From: Cytobacillus sp. IB215665
Lineage (GTDB): Bacteria; Bacillota; Bacilli; Bacillales; SM2101
Length of the DNA stretch: 64,000 nucleotides
Reading direction: 5' to 3'
NCBI RefSeq assembly: GCF_033963835.1
Contig: NZ_JAXBME010000002.1
Coordinates: 310,001-374,000 of the forward strand
The notes below the pieces were generated by a model, which saw only the letters and a list, made by a program, of their open reading frames with translations, made no database searches and was not told where the DNA came from. Positions 10,103-19,362 of this stretch are shown here, piece by piece (the stretch's first letter is position 1; each line of letters begins with the position of its first letter). The position numbers were made by a program, and so were the translations under genes.

Positions 10103-10981
10103 ATGAAGTTAATTGATAAAGATCATGTTCAACGCTTAATGTCAAGAAGACTATTGATAAATAATTTGTATAAAATTCTTTTTTATGCTGCAACAATGTT
10201 TGGATTAGTTGTGTTAGCAATGTTATTGTATCGGGTATTGACTCAAGGATTAAGCTGGTTAGATTTAGACTTTTTACAAAATAATGCTGCTCCAAGAGCA
10301 GAACGGGCAGGAATTAAAGCAGCGTTAATTGGCTCGATTTGGCTAATGGCTGTCGTTGCTCCTGTTTCAATGATTATTGGTATAGGAACCGCTATTTATC
10401 TAGAGGAATACGCGAAGAAAAATCGTTTTAATGATTTTATTCAAACAAATATTTCAAATTTAGCGGGAGTACCATCAATCGTTTTTGGTTTATTAGGATT
10501 AACAGTATTTGTTAGAGCTTTACATTTAGGCACAAGTGTATTGGCTGCGGGGTTGACGATGAGCTTATTAATATTGCCAGTTATCGTTGTTGCATCACAA
10601 GAAGCGATAAAAGCTGTGCCGAATGAATTAAGAGAAGCATCTTATGGTATGGGGGCAACGAAATGGCAAACAATTCGTAGAGTAGTTTTACCTGCTGCCA
10701 TCCCAGGTATGTTAACAGGTAGTATTTTAGCGCTTTCTCGTGCAATTGGAGAAACTGCTCCATTAGTAGTTGTTGGAATTCCAACCTTTGTTATGTTCTT
10801 ACCAGATAATTTATTAGACTCATTTACTGCCATGCCATTACAAATATACAACTGGACTGGAAGGCCACAAGAAGATTTTCAACATGTAGCTGCAGCCGGA
10901 ATTATTGTGTTGTTGGTTGTCTTAATTGTTATGAATTCAATAGCTGTATTTATTAGAAATAGATTTGAAAAACGTTATTAA
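10103..10981 (+). CDS. pstA: Phosphate ABC transporter permease PstA
   Basis: Second permease subunit, 292 residues, about six helices. The EAA-type loop (REASYGMGATKWQTIRRV region near residues 178-195) contacts the ATPase. The start is set at ATG 10103, two bases after the pstC stop, because AGGGAGGA sits at the right distance. The upstream in-frame codons lie inside pstC. Confidence 0.94.
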   Translation: MKLIDKDHVQRLMSRRLLINNLYKILFYAATMFGLVVLAMLLYRVLTQGLSWLDLDFLQNNAAPRAERAGIKAALIGSIWLMAVVAPVSMIIGIGTAIYLEEYAKKNRFNDFIQTNISNLAGVPSIVFGLLGLTVFVRALHLGTSVLAAGLTMSLLILPVIVVASQEAIKAVPNELREASYGMGATKWQTIRRVVLPAAIPGMLTGSILALSRAIGETAPLVVVGIPTFVMFLPDNLLDSFTAMPLQIYNWTGRPQEDFQHVAAAGIIVLLVVLIVMNSIAVFIRNRFEKRY

Positions 10982-11146
10982 TAAGAGATGCTGTTTGAAA
11001 GCTATGTTGTCCTCTTTACTAAATTACAACAATAAAACGAGGTTTTATCCACGTAGGTATAATTTTAAACGTTATTAGTTCTAGCTATGAAAAGTGAAAG
11101 CAGCCTAAAAAATAGAGAACAATAAAATGATGATGGAGGGTTTTCA

Positions 11147-11974
11147 ATGAACATTACAACGGTAAAGCAGCAAGATAGTCAAAATGTAATAGGTGCAGCT
11201 TCGAAGGCATCTGTTAACAAGGAAATTGTCTACCAAACGTCGAATCTTAATTTATGGTACGGAGAAGATCATGCATTAAAAAATATTGACCTAGATATAG
11301 CAGAAAATGAAGTAACAGCAATCATTGGGCCATCTGGGTGTGGAAAGTCGACATTTATTAAAACACTGAACAGAATGGTTGAGCTTATTCCTATTGTGAA
11401 GACATCAGGACAAATTTCATACAGAGGTAAGAATATTTTTGACAAGTCTTATCGGGTCGAGGAGCTTCGTACACAAGTAGGGATGGTTTTCCAAAAACCA
11501 AATCCGTTTCCAAAATCAATTTACGAAAATATTGTATATGGTCCAAAGATACATGGGATTAAAAATAAAAAGGTGCTGGATGAAATTGTAGAGAAAAGTC
11601 TAAGAGGAGCGGCAATTTGGGATGAGGTAAAAGACCGCCTTCATGAAAATGCATATGGTTTATCAGGCGGGCAGCAGCAACGTCTTTGTATTGCAAGGTG
11701 CTTAGCAATTGAACCAGACGTAATTTTAATGGACGAACCGACTTCAGCATTAGATCCAATCTCTACTTTAAAAGTAGAAGAGCTTATACAGGAGTTAAAG
11801 CAACAGTACAGTATTATCATTGTTACACATAATATGCAGCAGGCAGCTCGTATTTCAGAGAAAACCGCATTTTTCTTAAGCGGTGAGGTAATTGAGTTTT
11901 CAAATACTGATAAACTATTTTCAACGCCTAATGATAAACGAACTGAAGATTATATAACTGGTCGCTTCGGGTAA
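11147..11974 (+). CDS. pstB: Phosphate ABC transporter ATPase PstB
   Basis: ATPase of the importer, 275 residues. Walker [10 protein letters not shown] begins at residue 61, the ABC signature LSGGQQQR is near 168, Walker [14 protein letters not shown] is near 190, and the switch histidine is in IVTHNM. The first 28 or so residues are a nonconserved hydrophilic extension. Only one copy is present, unlike B. subtilis, which has pstBA and pstBB. A 165-bp gap separates it from pstA without an obvious terminator. Confidence 0.96.
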   Translation: MNITTVKQQDSQNVIGAASKASVNKEIVYQTSNLNLWYGEDHALKNIDLDIAENEVTAIIGPSGCGKSTFIKTLNRMVELIPIVKTSGQISYRGKNIFDKSYRVEELRTQVGMVFQKPNPFPKSIYENIVYGPKIHGIKNKKVLDEIVEKSLRGAAIWDEVKDRLHENAYGLSGGQQQRLCIARCLAIEPDVILMDEPTSALDPISTLKVEELIQELKQQYSIIIVTHNMQQAARISEKTAFFLSGEVIEFSNTDKLFSTPNDKRTEDYITGRFG

Positions 11975-12212
11975 AAGACGTGATAAAAAAACAGGTCAGA
12001 ATTTAGTTCGGAAGTGAGATCGCCTTTTTGGGAAGCATCCATTGCTGACTAGTATTAGGTAATTTACTTTTTTGGAGTTAATAGAATACGCTGAAATCGT
12101 ATTTCATGATGAAGGAAGCAACTTTGGATCAGTAAGTTTTGTATAAGTGAAATTTTTTCCAAGACTTTTAACCGTAATATAAGGTAATCCATATATGATT
12201 GGAGAGAAAAGC

Positions 12213-12872
12213 ATGGTTGTACGAGGAGCATTTGAACTTGATTTACAAGTACTAAAGGATAAATTAGTAGAGCTAGGTCAACTTACAGATCAAGCATTAA
12301 ACGACTCAATAGAAGCACTTACTACTCAAAATATTGATCAGGCATTAACAGTCATAGATGACGATACACCGATAGATCTATTAGACGAAGAAATAAATGA
12401 TTTTGCTATTTTATTAATTACAAAGCAACAACCTGTAGCTATTGATTTACGAAGGATTATAGTAGCAATAAAAGTATCTACAGATGTAGAACGAATTGCA
12501 GATTTTGCAGTTAATATCGCAAAAGCTACGATTAGAATTGGCGAAAAGAAGCACATAAAATCATTGGATAAGATCGTAAAGATGCAGGAGCATGCTATAC
12601 AAATGTTAAATCTTGCAATACAAGCTTACGAAACAGAAGATGTCCTTTTAGCGAAAAAAGTGGTAGAGATGGACGATTTTGTTGATCAGTTATACGGTGA
12701 GAATATTAGAGAGCTTCTTGAGCTTACGAAGACTAACAGTGAACAAATGGCACAAATTACCCAGCTATCGTTTGTTTGTCGTTATATAGAACGCATAGCA
12801 GATCATGCAACGAACATTGCGGAAAATATCTTTTATATTGTTAAAGGAAAACGTTACGAGTTAAATGATTAA
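12213..12872 (+). CDS. phoU: Phosphate signalling protein PhoU
   Basis: All-helical protein of 219 residues made of two PhoU repeats. The metal-cluster motifs are seen as STDVERIADFAVNIA (near residue 90) and CRYIERIADHATNIAE (near 194). In other bacteria PhoU links Pst activity to the PhoR kinase and represses the Pho response in phosphate excess. ATG at 12213 is chosen over the upstream ATG at 12195 because GGAGAG precedes it at seven bases. Last gene of the pst operon. Confidence 0.93.
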   Translation: MVVRGAFELDLQVLKDKLVELGQLTDQALNDSIEALTTQNIDQALTVIDDDTPIDLLDEEINDFAILLITKQQPVAIDLRRIIVAIKVSTDVERIADFAVNIAKATIRIGEKKHIKSLDKIVKMQEHAIQMLNLAIQAYETEDVLLAKKVVEMDDFVDQLYGENIRELLELTKTNSEQMAQITQLSFVCRYIERIADHATNIAENIFYIVKGKRYELND

Positions 12873-12958
12873 ATAGAGCAAGTTCTTTCTTGTCGTTAGC
12901 TTTTAAACAGCAAAGTGGAATTATATATAAATTTTTGTATGAAAACGACTGAAATAAT

Positions 12959-12995
12959 AAACCAACCTGATATATGATTCAGGTTGGTTTATCAT
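12959..12995 (+). terminator. Terminator after phoU
   Basis: Perfect 12-bp arms AAACCAACCTGA / TCAGGTTGGTTT with an eight-base loop. The T tract is only moderate (TTTATCATGTTT). Confidence 0.75.
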
Positions 12996-13008
12996 GTTTC
13001 GGTCAGAA

Positions 13009-13062
13009 GACCCCCACTTCAAAGCGACACAATGCGAAGCGAGTGAAGGCTAAATGGGGGGA
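13009..13062. other. GC-rich hairpin element downstream of phoU
   Basis: CCCCCA at 13011 pairs with TGGGGG at 13055, and CTTCA with TGAAG inside. Its base composition (GC-rich) contrasts with the surroundings, suggesting a structured element or small repeat. It lies between two convergent genes. Function unknown. Confidence 0.4.
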
Positions 13063-13088
13063 GTTTAATTATCGTCAAGTGTATATTA

Positions 13089-13589
13089 TTATTCAAAAAT
13101 CGTATTTCCAGTTAGTAAACTAACAATATTTTCAATTGTCATATTACTGTTAACCTCAAACTTTCCAACCTGAATTTGACGGCTAAGCTGTTGATCCATA
13201 AAGTATTGTTGTAGTTCTTTTCCGCTTGTTATAATTTTAGCTTCCTCTAGTATTGACGAAATTTCTGAGCTTGTCATACCAGTGTCAACTTGTAAATGGT
13301 ATATACGAATAGGTTCTGATTGAGGTTCATGTTCATTTGTTATAGTATTATCTTCATTATTAACACTTTCGCTAAATTCATATTCTTGTATAATCAAGCT
13401 TTGTTCTTTTACTTGATCTTTTAATAACTTTATTTCAGCTTTAAGCTCTTCAGTCTCTGACATGACATGATCATCTGGTTTGTTCATGCTTTGTTCTGAG
13501 CTTGGTGTTATAAAGTAAATGGAGCCTAGGACGGTAGTAGCTGTAATCAAACCCGATGAAAATGCCCTTATACTTTGTTTATTCAACAT
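13089..13589 (-). CDS. Membrane-anchored protein with MltG/YceG-like C-terminal segment (YqzC-like)
   Basis: Protein of 166 residues. It has an N-terminal signal anchor (about residues 9-28), a charged coiled-coil linker (about 45-75) and a C-terminal region (about 92-166) whose pattern 'IYHLQVDTGMTSSEISSILEEAKII...QQYF' resembles the small LysM-like module of YceG/MltG proteins. No transglycosylase catalytic domain is present. Position next to the following gene and downstream of pst suggests B. subtilis yqzC, but that is by memory of synteny. It starts 11 bases inside the end of its upstream partner, so translation is probably coupled. Confidence 0.6.
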   Translation of the reverse strand: MLNKQSIRAFSSGLITATTVLGSIYFITPSSEQSMNKPDDHVMSETEELKAEIKLLKDQVKEQSLIIQEYEFSESVNNEDNTITNEHEPQSEPIRIYHLQVDTGMTSSEISSILEEAKIITSGKELQQYFMDQQLSRQIQVGKFEVNSNMTIENIVSLLTGNTIFE

Positions 13590-13968
13590 GATCTCCTCTC
13601 ATTCTGCTAATATGATTAACGATGATTCCAACCTCTTCTATTGTTAAAGAAGTTTCTTTAGCTATTTCTTCAACAGTTTGTCCTAGGTTCAATAATGATT
13701 GAATTTGCTCATGTTTAGCGTCATGTGTTGCTTTTGGTCGCAGATTTTCGTCTTGTTGAAAAATGTTATTCGGTAACACACTGTCGTTGACAAGAAGCTC
13801 TTCTTCCAAGATTTTTAGTTTCTTTTTTACTTGATAATTGTCTTGCATAACTGATAAGGATAATTGCTCTATTTGTTTTTCTAAGTCACTTACTTTATCT
13901 TTGCTAACAAATGAAACAATAAGTAAAATAATTGCAATAGCGAATAAAATAACAATTGCATATTCCAT
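13579..13968 (-). CDS. Single-pass membrane protein with coiled coil and C-terminal HTH-like segment (YqzD-like)
   Basis: 129 residues: one N-terminal membrane helix (about 3-22), a coiled coil (about 25-60), and a C-terminal segment 'IQSLLNLGQTVEEIAKETSLTIEEV' (about 93-117) that looks like a helix-turn-helix of the SwrB/DUF6115 type. First gene of a two-gene minus-strand operon with an 11-bp overlap. Function unknown; a membrane scaffold role is only a guess. Confidence 0.6.
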   Translation of the reverse strand: MEYAIVILFAIAIILLIVSFVSKDKVSDLEKQIEQLSLSVMQDNYQVKKKLKILEEELLVNDSVLPNNIFQQDENLRPKATHDAKHEQIQSLLNLGQTVEEIAKETSLTIEEVGIIVNHISRMRGDHVE

Positions 13969-14129
13969 CAGATCACCCCAAAATATTCTATTTCTATATA
14001 CTGTTATATCATAATTTCGTAATAGTTAGCTGTATAATATTAAAAAAGATAAGACTCTTTTTAATAACTTTGTTGTAATTAACATTAATGATAGTAAGAT
14101 GAGTTTTTATCTGAACACTTAACTTTTAC

Positions 14130-14200
14130 AAGTAGAAAAGGTGCTACGAAGCATAAATACATAAGTGTTTGAATGATAGTATGAAAAGCACCTTTGTGAA
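14130..14200. other. Intergenic inverted repeat AAAGGTGCT / AGCACCTTT
   Basis: Arms AAAAGGTGCT (about 14137) and AAAAGCACCTTT (about 14181) lie about 35 bases apart in the gap between the divergently oriented yqzD-like gene and the end of rpmG. There is no coding sequence here. It may be a weak terminator or leader structure. The rest of the 13969-14260 gap shows nothing recognisable. Confidence 0.3.
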
Positions 14201-14262
14201 AGCAGTCAAATTGAGACTTACTATGTTTTCGGATGAAGTTAATCAAGTTATGTAGGTAAGAA

Positions 14263-14294
14263 TAAAAAAAGCAGTAGGAATGTATTCCTACTAC

Positions 14295-14295
<1 letters not shown>
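14263..14295 (-). terminator. Terminator after rpmG (minus strand)
   Basis: Read on the minus strand: AGTAGGAAT-ACA-TTCCTACT followed by GCTTTTTTTATT. Confidence 0.85.
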
Positions 14296-14480
<185 letters not shown>

Positions 14481-14619
14481 CTATACAATAATACCATTAT
14501 TCTATATGAAATTCTAGTGTCTTTTTATGATTTTCCTTAGAACACTTTTATCTACATTATGGAAATTACGAATGATGTATAGCGCTAAAATTCATAATCG
14601 TAATTCTATCCTTTTTTTC

Positions 14620-14773
14620 TCATTTTGTAAACTTTGTTGCTATTGCTATCAAATTAGAAGCACAAGAAGTTATATATGTTTGTCATCGTTTTAGAAAGGT
14701 GCCACACATTCTAGTCTTGTTGTGGACCTGTTTATTTCTTAATTTGAAAGCAACAATCTATGCGAAAACAACC
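14620..14773. repeat. MITE-like repeat, full-length copy
   Basis: Ends TTTTGTAAACTTTGTTGC (14623-14640) and CAACAATCTATGCGAAAAC (about 14751-14769), inverted relative to each other. An internal block around GTCATCGTTTTAGAAAGGTG is shared with other copies. It occupies the rpmG-yqgN divergent gap. Confidence 0.7.
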
Positions 14774-14936
14774 TTTTGCAAAATCATTTAGAAGTGTTTG
14801 ATTTTTTGCTACACTTAAAGAATAGATATCATCTGTTTTAATCTTTATCAGTACAGCGGTTGGAATGTAATTTCAATCATCTATCGTTTATGATAGAAAT
14901 CCGAGTTCTAAGAAATTTATACTGAAGGTGATTATA

Positions 14937-15506
14937 ATGGAAGAAAAGCGTAATCTGCGTAATAAAGTGAAAAAATCTTTACATAAAATAGATGATTACA
15001 TCTACCATGATTGGTCTCATTTAATCGCTCAACGCCTGTTTTCACATCGTCTGTGGAAAGATTCAAATACAATTGGAATTACTATATCGAAAAGGCCGGA
15101 AGTTGATACAATTCCAATTATAGAAAAAGCATGGAAGCATAATAAAAAAGTCGTAGTACCAAAATGTCATCCGACAAAGAAGGAGATGACATTTAGGGAA
15201 ATTAGCTCTTTTGATCAACTGGAAATTGTTTATTATGGCTTACAGGAACCTATAGAGGAACAAACAAAAGAGATAGCATCTCATGATATAGATTTATTAT
15301 TTGTACCAGGGTTATGTTTTACAAAGACTGGAGATCGTCTAGGATTTGGTGGGGGATATTATGATCGATATTTAGTCAATTACATAGGTAATACAGTTTC
15401 GTTAGCCTTCGCTATTCAAATAGTGCAGGCTTTACCAACTGAACCATTTGACAAGCGTGTACAAAGAATTTTAACGAATGAAGAGGAAATTATTTGTAAT
15501 GAATGA
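14937..15506 (+). CDS. yqgN: 5-formyltetrahydrofolate cyclo-ligase
   Basis: 189 residues. Converts 5-formyl-THF to 5,10-methenyl-THF with ATP. The diagnostic C-terminal motif LLFVPGLCFTKTGDRLGFGGGYYDRYL (starting near residue 120; key GxRLGxGGGYYDR) is intact, as are the N-terminal basic residues (EEKRNLRNKVK). ATG 14937 is chosen over the GTG nine bases upstream because of GAAGGTG spacing. It overlaps the start of the next gene by eight bases. Confidence 0.93.
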   Translation: MEEKRNLRNKVKKSLHKIDDYIYHDWSHLIAQRLFSHRLWKDSNTIGITISKRPEVDTIPIIEKAWKHNKKVVVPKCHPTKKEMTFREISSFDQLEIVYYGLQEPIEEQTKEIASHDIDLLFVPGLCFTKTGDRLGFGGGYYDRYLVNYIGNTVSLAFAIQIVQALPTEPFDKRVQRILTNEEEIICNE

Positions 15507-16284
15507 TAATTATTTATTTTATTTTGCAATCATATTTGTAGCGGCTCTTAGCGGGAAAAGACTTAAATCACTATCTTTATCTGGTGCAATTGCTACAATC
15601 ATCATTGGTGTAATTGTTATTTTAGGATTTGGCTGGAAAGGACTATTTATACTAGGTAGTTTTTTTGTAAGTTCAAGCCTGTGGAGTAAGTTCAAGCTGG
15701 ATAAAAAAGCATTCGTAGTGGAAAAAGTGGCAAAAGGTGATGAGCGTGATTGGGTACAGGTTTTGGCGAATGGAGGTGTGCCAGCCTTTGCTAGTTTGTT
15801 ATATTATTTAGACCCAGTAAATATTTGGTTATACCTTTTTTTAATATCTATTGCAGCGGCAAACGCAGATACGTGGGCTTCAGAGTTAGGTACTTTGAGT
15901 AAGCAGAAGCCTTTCTTAATTACCACAATGAGGAGAGTGGACCCAGGAACGTCTGGAGCGATGACAATATTAGGTACTGTTAGTTCGTTAGGTGGTGCTT
16001 ATTTTATAGCAATACTTGCATCATTGATTTGGAATGAATTAACGTTATTATTGATACTATTCATTGGCTTATTCGGATTTATAGGTAGCTTAATTGATAC
16101 ACTACTCGGGGCGACTGTTCAAGTTGTATATCAATGCTCAAAGTGTTCGTTAGTTACTGAAAAAACAGAACATTGTGGTATGACTTGCAATCATTTGAAA
16201 GGCTACCCCTTTTTAAATAATGACATGATTAATTTATTAGCTATCACAATTTCGGCTCTAATGGGTGGGTTTATTTTACTATAA
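15499..16284 (+). CDS. DUF92 integral membrane protein
   Basis: 261 residues, about six to seven membrane helices, with the DUF92 signature AAANADTWASELG (near residue 118) and LGATVQVVYQCSKC near 204. A CxxC and a further cysteine pair (SKCSLVTEKTEHCGMTC) form a possible metal-binding loop. DUF92 includes plant VTE6, a phytyl-phosphate kinase, and TMEM19; a prenyl-phosphate kinase role is only family-level inference. The start ATG lies inside the end of yqgN, implying coupling. This gene is not in the same place in B. subtilis. Confidence 0.8.
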   Translation: MNDNYLFYFAIIFVAALSGKRLKSLSLSGAIATIIIGVIVILGFGWKGLFILGSFFVSSSLWSKFKLDKKAFVVEKVAKGDERDWVQVLANGGVPAFASLLYYLDPVNIWLYLFLISIAAANADTWASELGTLSKQKPFLITTMRRVDPGTSGAMTILGTVSSLGGAYFIAILASLIWNELTLLLILFIGLFGFIGSLIDTLLGATVQVVYQCSKCSLVTEKTEHCGMTCNHLKGYPFLNNDMINLLAITISALMGGFILL

Positions 16285-16362
16285 GTTATAATGATTATTT
16301 TCACTCTCTGATCAGTGAATAAAATTGTAACAATATCGCAATATATATAACGCTTACATAGT

Positions 16363-16380
16363 ATTTCAAACGTTTGAAAT
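16363..16380 (+). promoter_or_regulatory. 18-bp perfect palindrome upstream of ldh
   Basis: ATTTCAAACGTTTGAAAT is fully self-complementary, about 200 bases before the ldh start. Such length in an intergenic region suggests an operator. It does not match the Rex or CcpA consensus. Confidence 0.45.
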
Positions 16381-16553
16381 TAGTGTATATTTATTACTGT
16401 AGGAACAAAGAAAACAACATTATCAATATCATTATAGTTAAATCGGCGTATATATTTATATTTCGGTCGTGCAGGAAACATCAACTTCCTTTGGGGAAAT
16501 CGATTGAGAACTGTTGAAGTTATTTGAAGAATGCTTTAAGAGAAATTTATTGA

Positions 16554-17528
<975 letters not shown>

Positions 17529-17540
17529 ATATGTACAATA

Positions 17541-17565
17541 AAAAGGGGGAGACCCCTTTTTTTAT
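17541..17565 (+). terminator. Terminator after ldh
   Basis: AAAAGGGG-gaga-CCCCTTTTTTT hairpin, ten bases after the stop. Confidence 0.9.
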
Positions 17566-17621
17566 TTAGCTATTATTGACCAGATAGTTGGTTCTATTAA
17601 ATATTAAGATAATTATTTAAT

Positions 17622-17785
17622 AAGACTCTTTACGTAAACTTTGTTGCTCATGTTGGTGTCCTAGAGGATTAAGATGTCCATTTATACACTTGTTATCATT
17701 TAATAGTAGAAAGACGCCAAGAAATCTAGTGTTTTAAAGTATGTAAACCTTAGTAAAATAAAAATAAGCAATGCAAATAGAGCTC
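17622..17785. repeat. MITE-like repeat, degenerate copy
   Basis: Left end AAGACTCTTTACGTAAACTTTGTTGC begins at 17622 (conserved block GTAAACTTTGTTGC). The right part is only loosely related (AAGCAATGCAAATAGAGC near 17765-17783). Confidence 0.5.
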
Positions 17786-17905
17786 TTTATTAAAGCTTGT
17801 TCGGTTCTTATATGTGTATGATTAAATTAGGTAGATAACCTTTTGGATATCCTATGGATAAAATGGCTTAAAAAGATAAAAGGTATATCTAAGGAGGGTG
17901 CACAT

Positions 17906-18088
17906 ATGGAACTAAGGTTTTTTCGATTTATTTTACTCATCGTGCTAGGGTTTTGTATGTATCGCTACCGTTATAGAGTAGCAGATGCTTTGTTACAGAT
18001 ACCTTTTGTTAGCAAAACGTTTGTCAGAATGACAATGAAGATTCCTTTTATTAGAGAACAATTTATTAACACAGCCTTTCGAGTCTAG
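17906..18088 (+). CDS. yqgO: Small membrane-associated protein (YqgO position)
   Basis: 60 residues. An N-terminal hydrophobic helix (residues 5-16) is followed by a strongly basic, tyrosine/arginine-rich stretch CMYRYRYRV and an amphipathic tail. ATG 17906 is chosen because AAGGAGGGTG lies just before it; the longer in-frame reading has no binding site. Between yqgN and gluP, as yqgO is in B. subtilis, so the name is positional. Function unknown. Confidence 0.6.
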   Translation: MELRFFRFILLIVLGFCMYRYRYRVADALLQIPFVSKTFVRMTMKIPFIREQFINTAFRV

Positions 18089-18112
18089 TTAGACTCGAAA
18101 GGCTTATATTTG
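18073..18112 (+). terminator. Hairpin terminator overlapping the end of the yqgO-like gene
   Basis: Perfect inverted repeat AGCCTTTCGAGTCTA / TAGACTCGAAAGGCT that includes the stop codon. The T run after it is weak (TATATTTGTT). The next 300 bases (18113-18422) contain one possible repeat-family remnant near 18148 and nothing else I can recognise. Confidence 0.65.
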
Positions 18113-18147
18113 TTAATATATGTACTACTAGATATAATGGTAAAAAG

Positions 18148-18240
18148 ACAAAGCTCTTTATTAGTTGTTGTTAATAGCAAAAAGGGTGGCTACTGCTACC
18201 GATAGAAAAGATATCACGAGTAGTAAATACGTTATTTAGT
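18148..18240. repeat. Possible remnant of the MITE-like repeat
   Basis: AAAGCTCTTTATTAGTTGTTG at 18149 resembles the left end with several changes. No matching right end. Confidence 0.22.
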
Positions 18241-18422
18241 CCGAATATCATTCTTAAAATAAGATAAAGATGTCGTTAATCAGCAGCAAATCTAGCTGTA
18301 CATATGTTTATTTTTTATATGGAAAACACCAAGTTTAAAAAAATGACATCCGTGAATTTTCTTGGTGTATAGGAACAGCAACACTCAAAGAGAGAACATC
18401 CTAAGACAAAAAGAGGGTACAT

Positions 18423-19145
18423 ATGTATTGGGATTTAATTGGATTTGATTTGGATAATACAATTGTTCATTATGAAAGAACGTTTCAAAGAGCAATGATA
18501 CATTGTTATGAAGTATATATGTACACAAACCATCTTCACGACAAGATTGAAGCAGATATATGGTTTCCTGTTTTCAAAAAATATTGTGACATGTATTGGC
18601 CTCTATACGAAAACAATTGCATGTCTAGAAAGGAATATAGACGTAAGCGCTTCATTCATTCAGCTAATGAGCTTGGAATAAATGTATCAAATAACATGGC
18701 AGACGAATTTCAAGAAGAATTTGACCAAGTAGTTAGTAAATATACGATACCAATAGATGGAATTACGAGAATTTTATCAAGTTTAGTTCAAAAGCAACTT
18801 CGACTCGTTGTCATCTCTAACGGTAAAATGGATATACAATATAGAAAGATTATACAAATGGGCTTGCATACAATATTTCCAAAGGAATTTGTGATTGTTT
18901 CAGAAGATGTAGGTGTTGAAAAACCACATAAGCAAATTTTTGACTACGCGAAAAATGCTGTGAAAATGGAAGGAAAAAAAGCACTATACATAGGTGATTC
19001 ATGGGAACTCGATGTGTTAGGTGCTAAACAAGCAGGCTGGGATGCAATTTATTTTAATACAAGAAATCAACAGCCTTCTACTAGAGATTGCATATACGGG
19101 ATTTGTAACCATATAGATGAGCTGTCCGTATTGCTTAATCTATAG
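18423..19145 (+). CDS. HAD-family phosphohydrolase
   Basis: 240 residues with all four HAD motifs. Motif I is FDLDNT (nucleophile Asp8 and Asp10 region), motif II VVISNGK (near 120), motif III the lysine in GVEKPHKQIF (near 161), and motif IV GDSWELDVLGAKQAGW (near 189). The helical cap is of the C1 type, like YjjG/PynA nucleotidases; the substrate cannot be told. The ribosome binding site is modest (GAGGGTA). No counterpart at this position in B. subtilis that I recall. Confidence 0.82.
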   Translation: MYWDLIGFDLDNTIVHYERTFQRAMIHCYEVYMYTNHLHDKIEADIWFPVFKKYCDMYWPLYENNCMSRKEYRRKRFIHSANELGINVSNNMADEFQEEFDQVVSKYTIPIDGITRILSSLVQKQLRLVVISNGKMDIQYRKIIQMGLHTIFPKEFVIVSEDVGVEKPHKQIFDYAKNAVKMEGKKALYIGDSWELDVLGAKQAGWDAIYFNTRNQQPSTRDCIYGICNHIDELSVLLNL

Positions 19146-19149
19146 AAAC

Positions 19150-19305
19150 ACCATTATGTAAACTTTATTGCTATCGTACTAGAAGTTAAAGTTGTCGCCT
19201 TACGCAACTGCTATCGTTTTTTATAGAAGAAAAGATGGCACCAAAACAAGTTGTATACGTGTTTTATAGTTAAATGGCATAACGAAAATCTATGCGAAAA
19301 CAGCC
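19150..19305. repeat. MITE-like repeat, full-length copy
   Basis: Left end ATGTAAACTTTATTGCTATC (about 19156) and right end ATCTATGCGAAAACAGCC (19288-19305). The internal block TATAGAAGAAAAGATGGC is characteristic. It fills the gap between the HAD gene and gluP. Confidence 0.72.
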
Positions 19306-19362
19306 TATTAGAAAGAGTATATTAGTGAGTATATTCAAACAATTCAGAGGGGAGATTACCAA

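Noticed and set aside
10982-11146. Possible extra gene or repeat between pstA and pstB
   Set aside because: No open frame, terminator or recognisable repeat end; it looks like plain spacer.
12181-12212. Upstream ATG for phoU
   Set aside because: The GGAGAG site lies after it and before the ATG at 12213, so the shorter protein is preferred.
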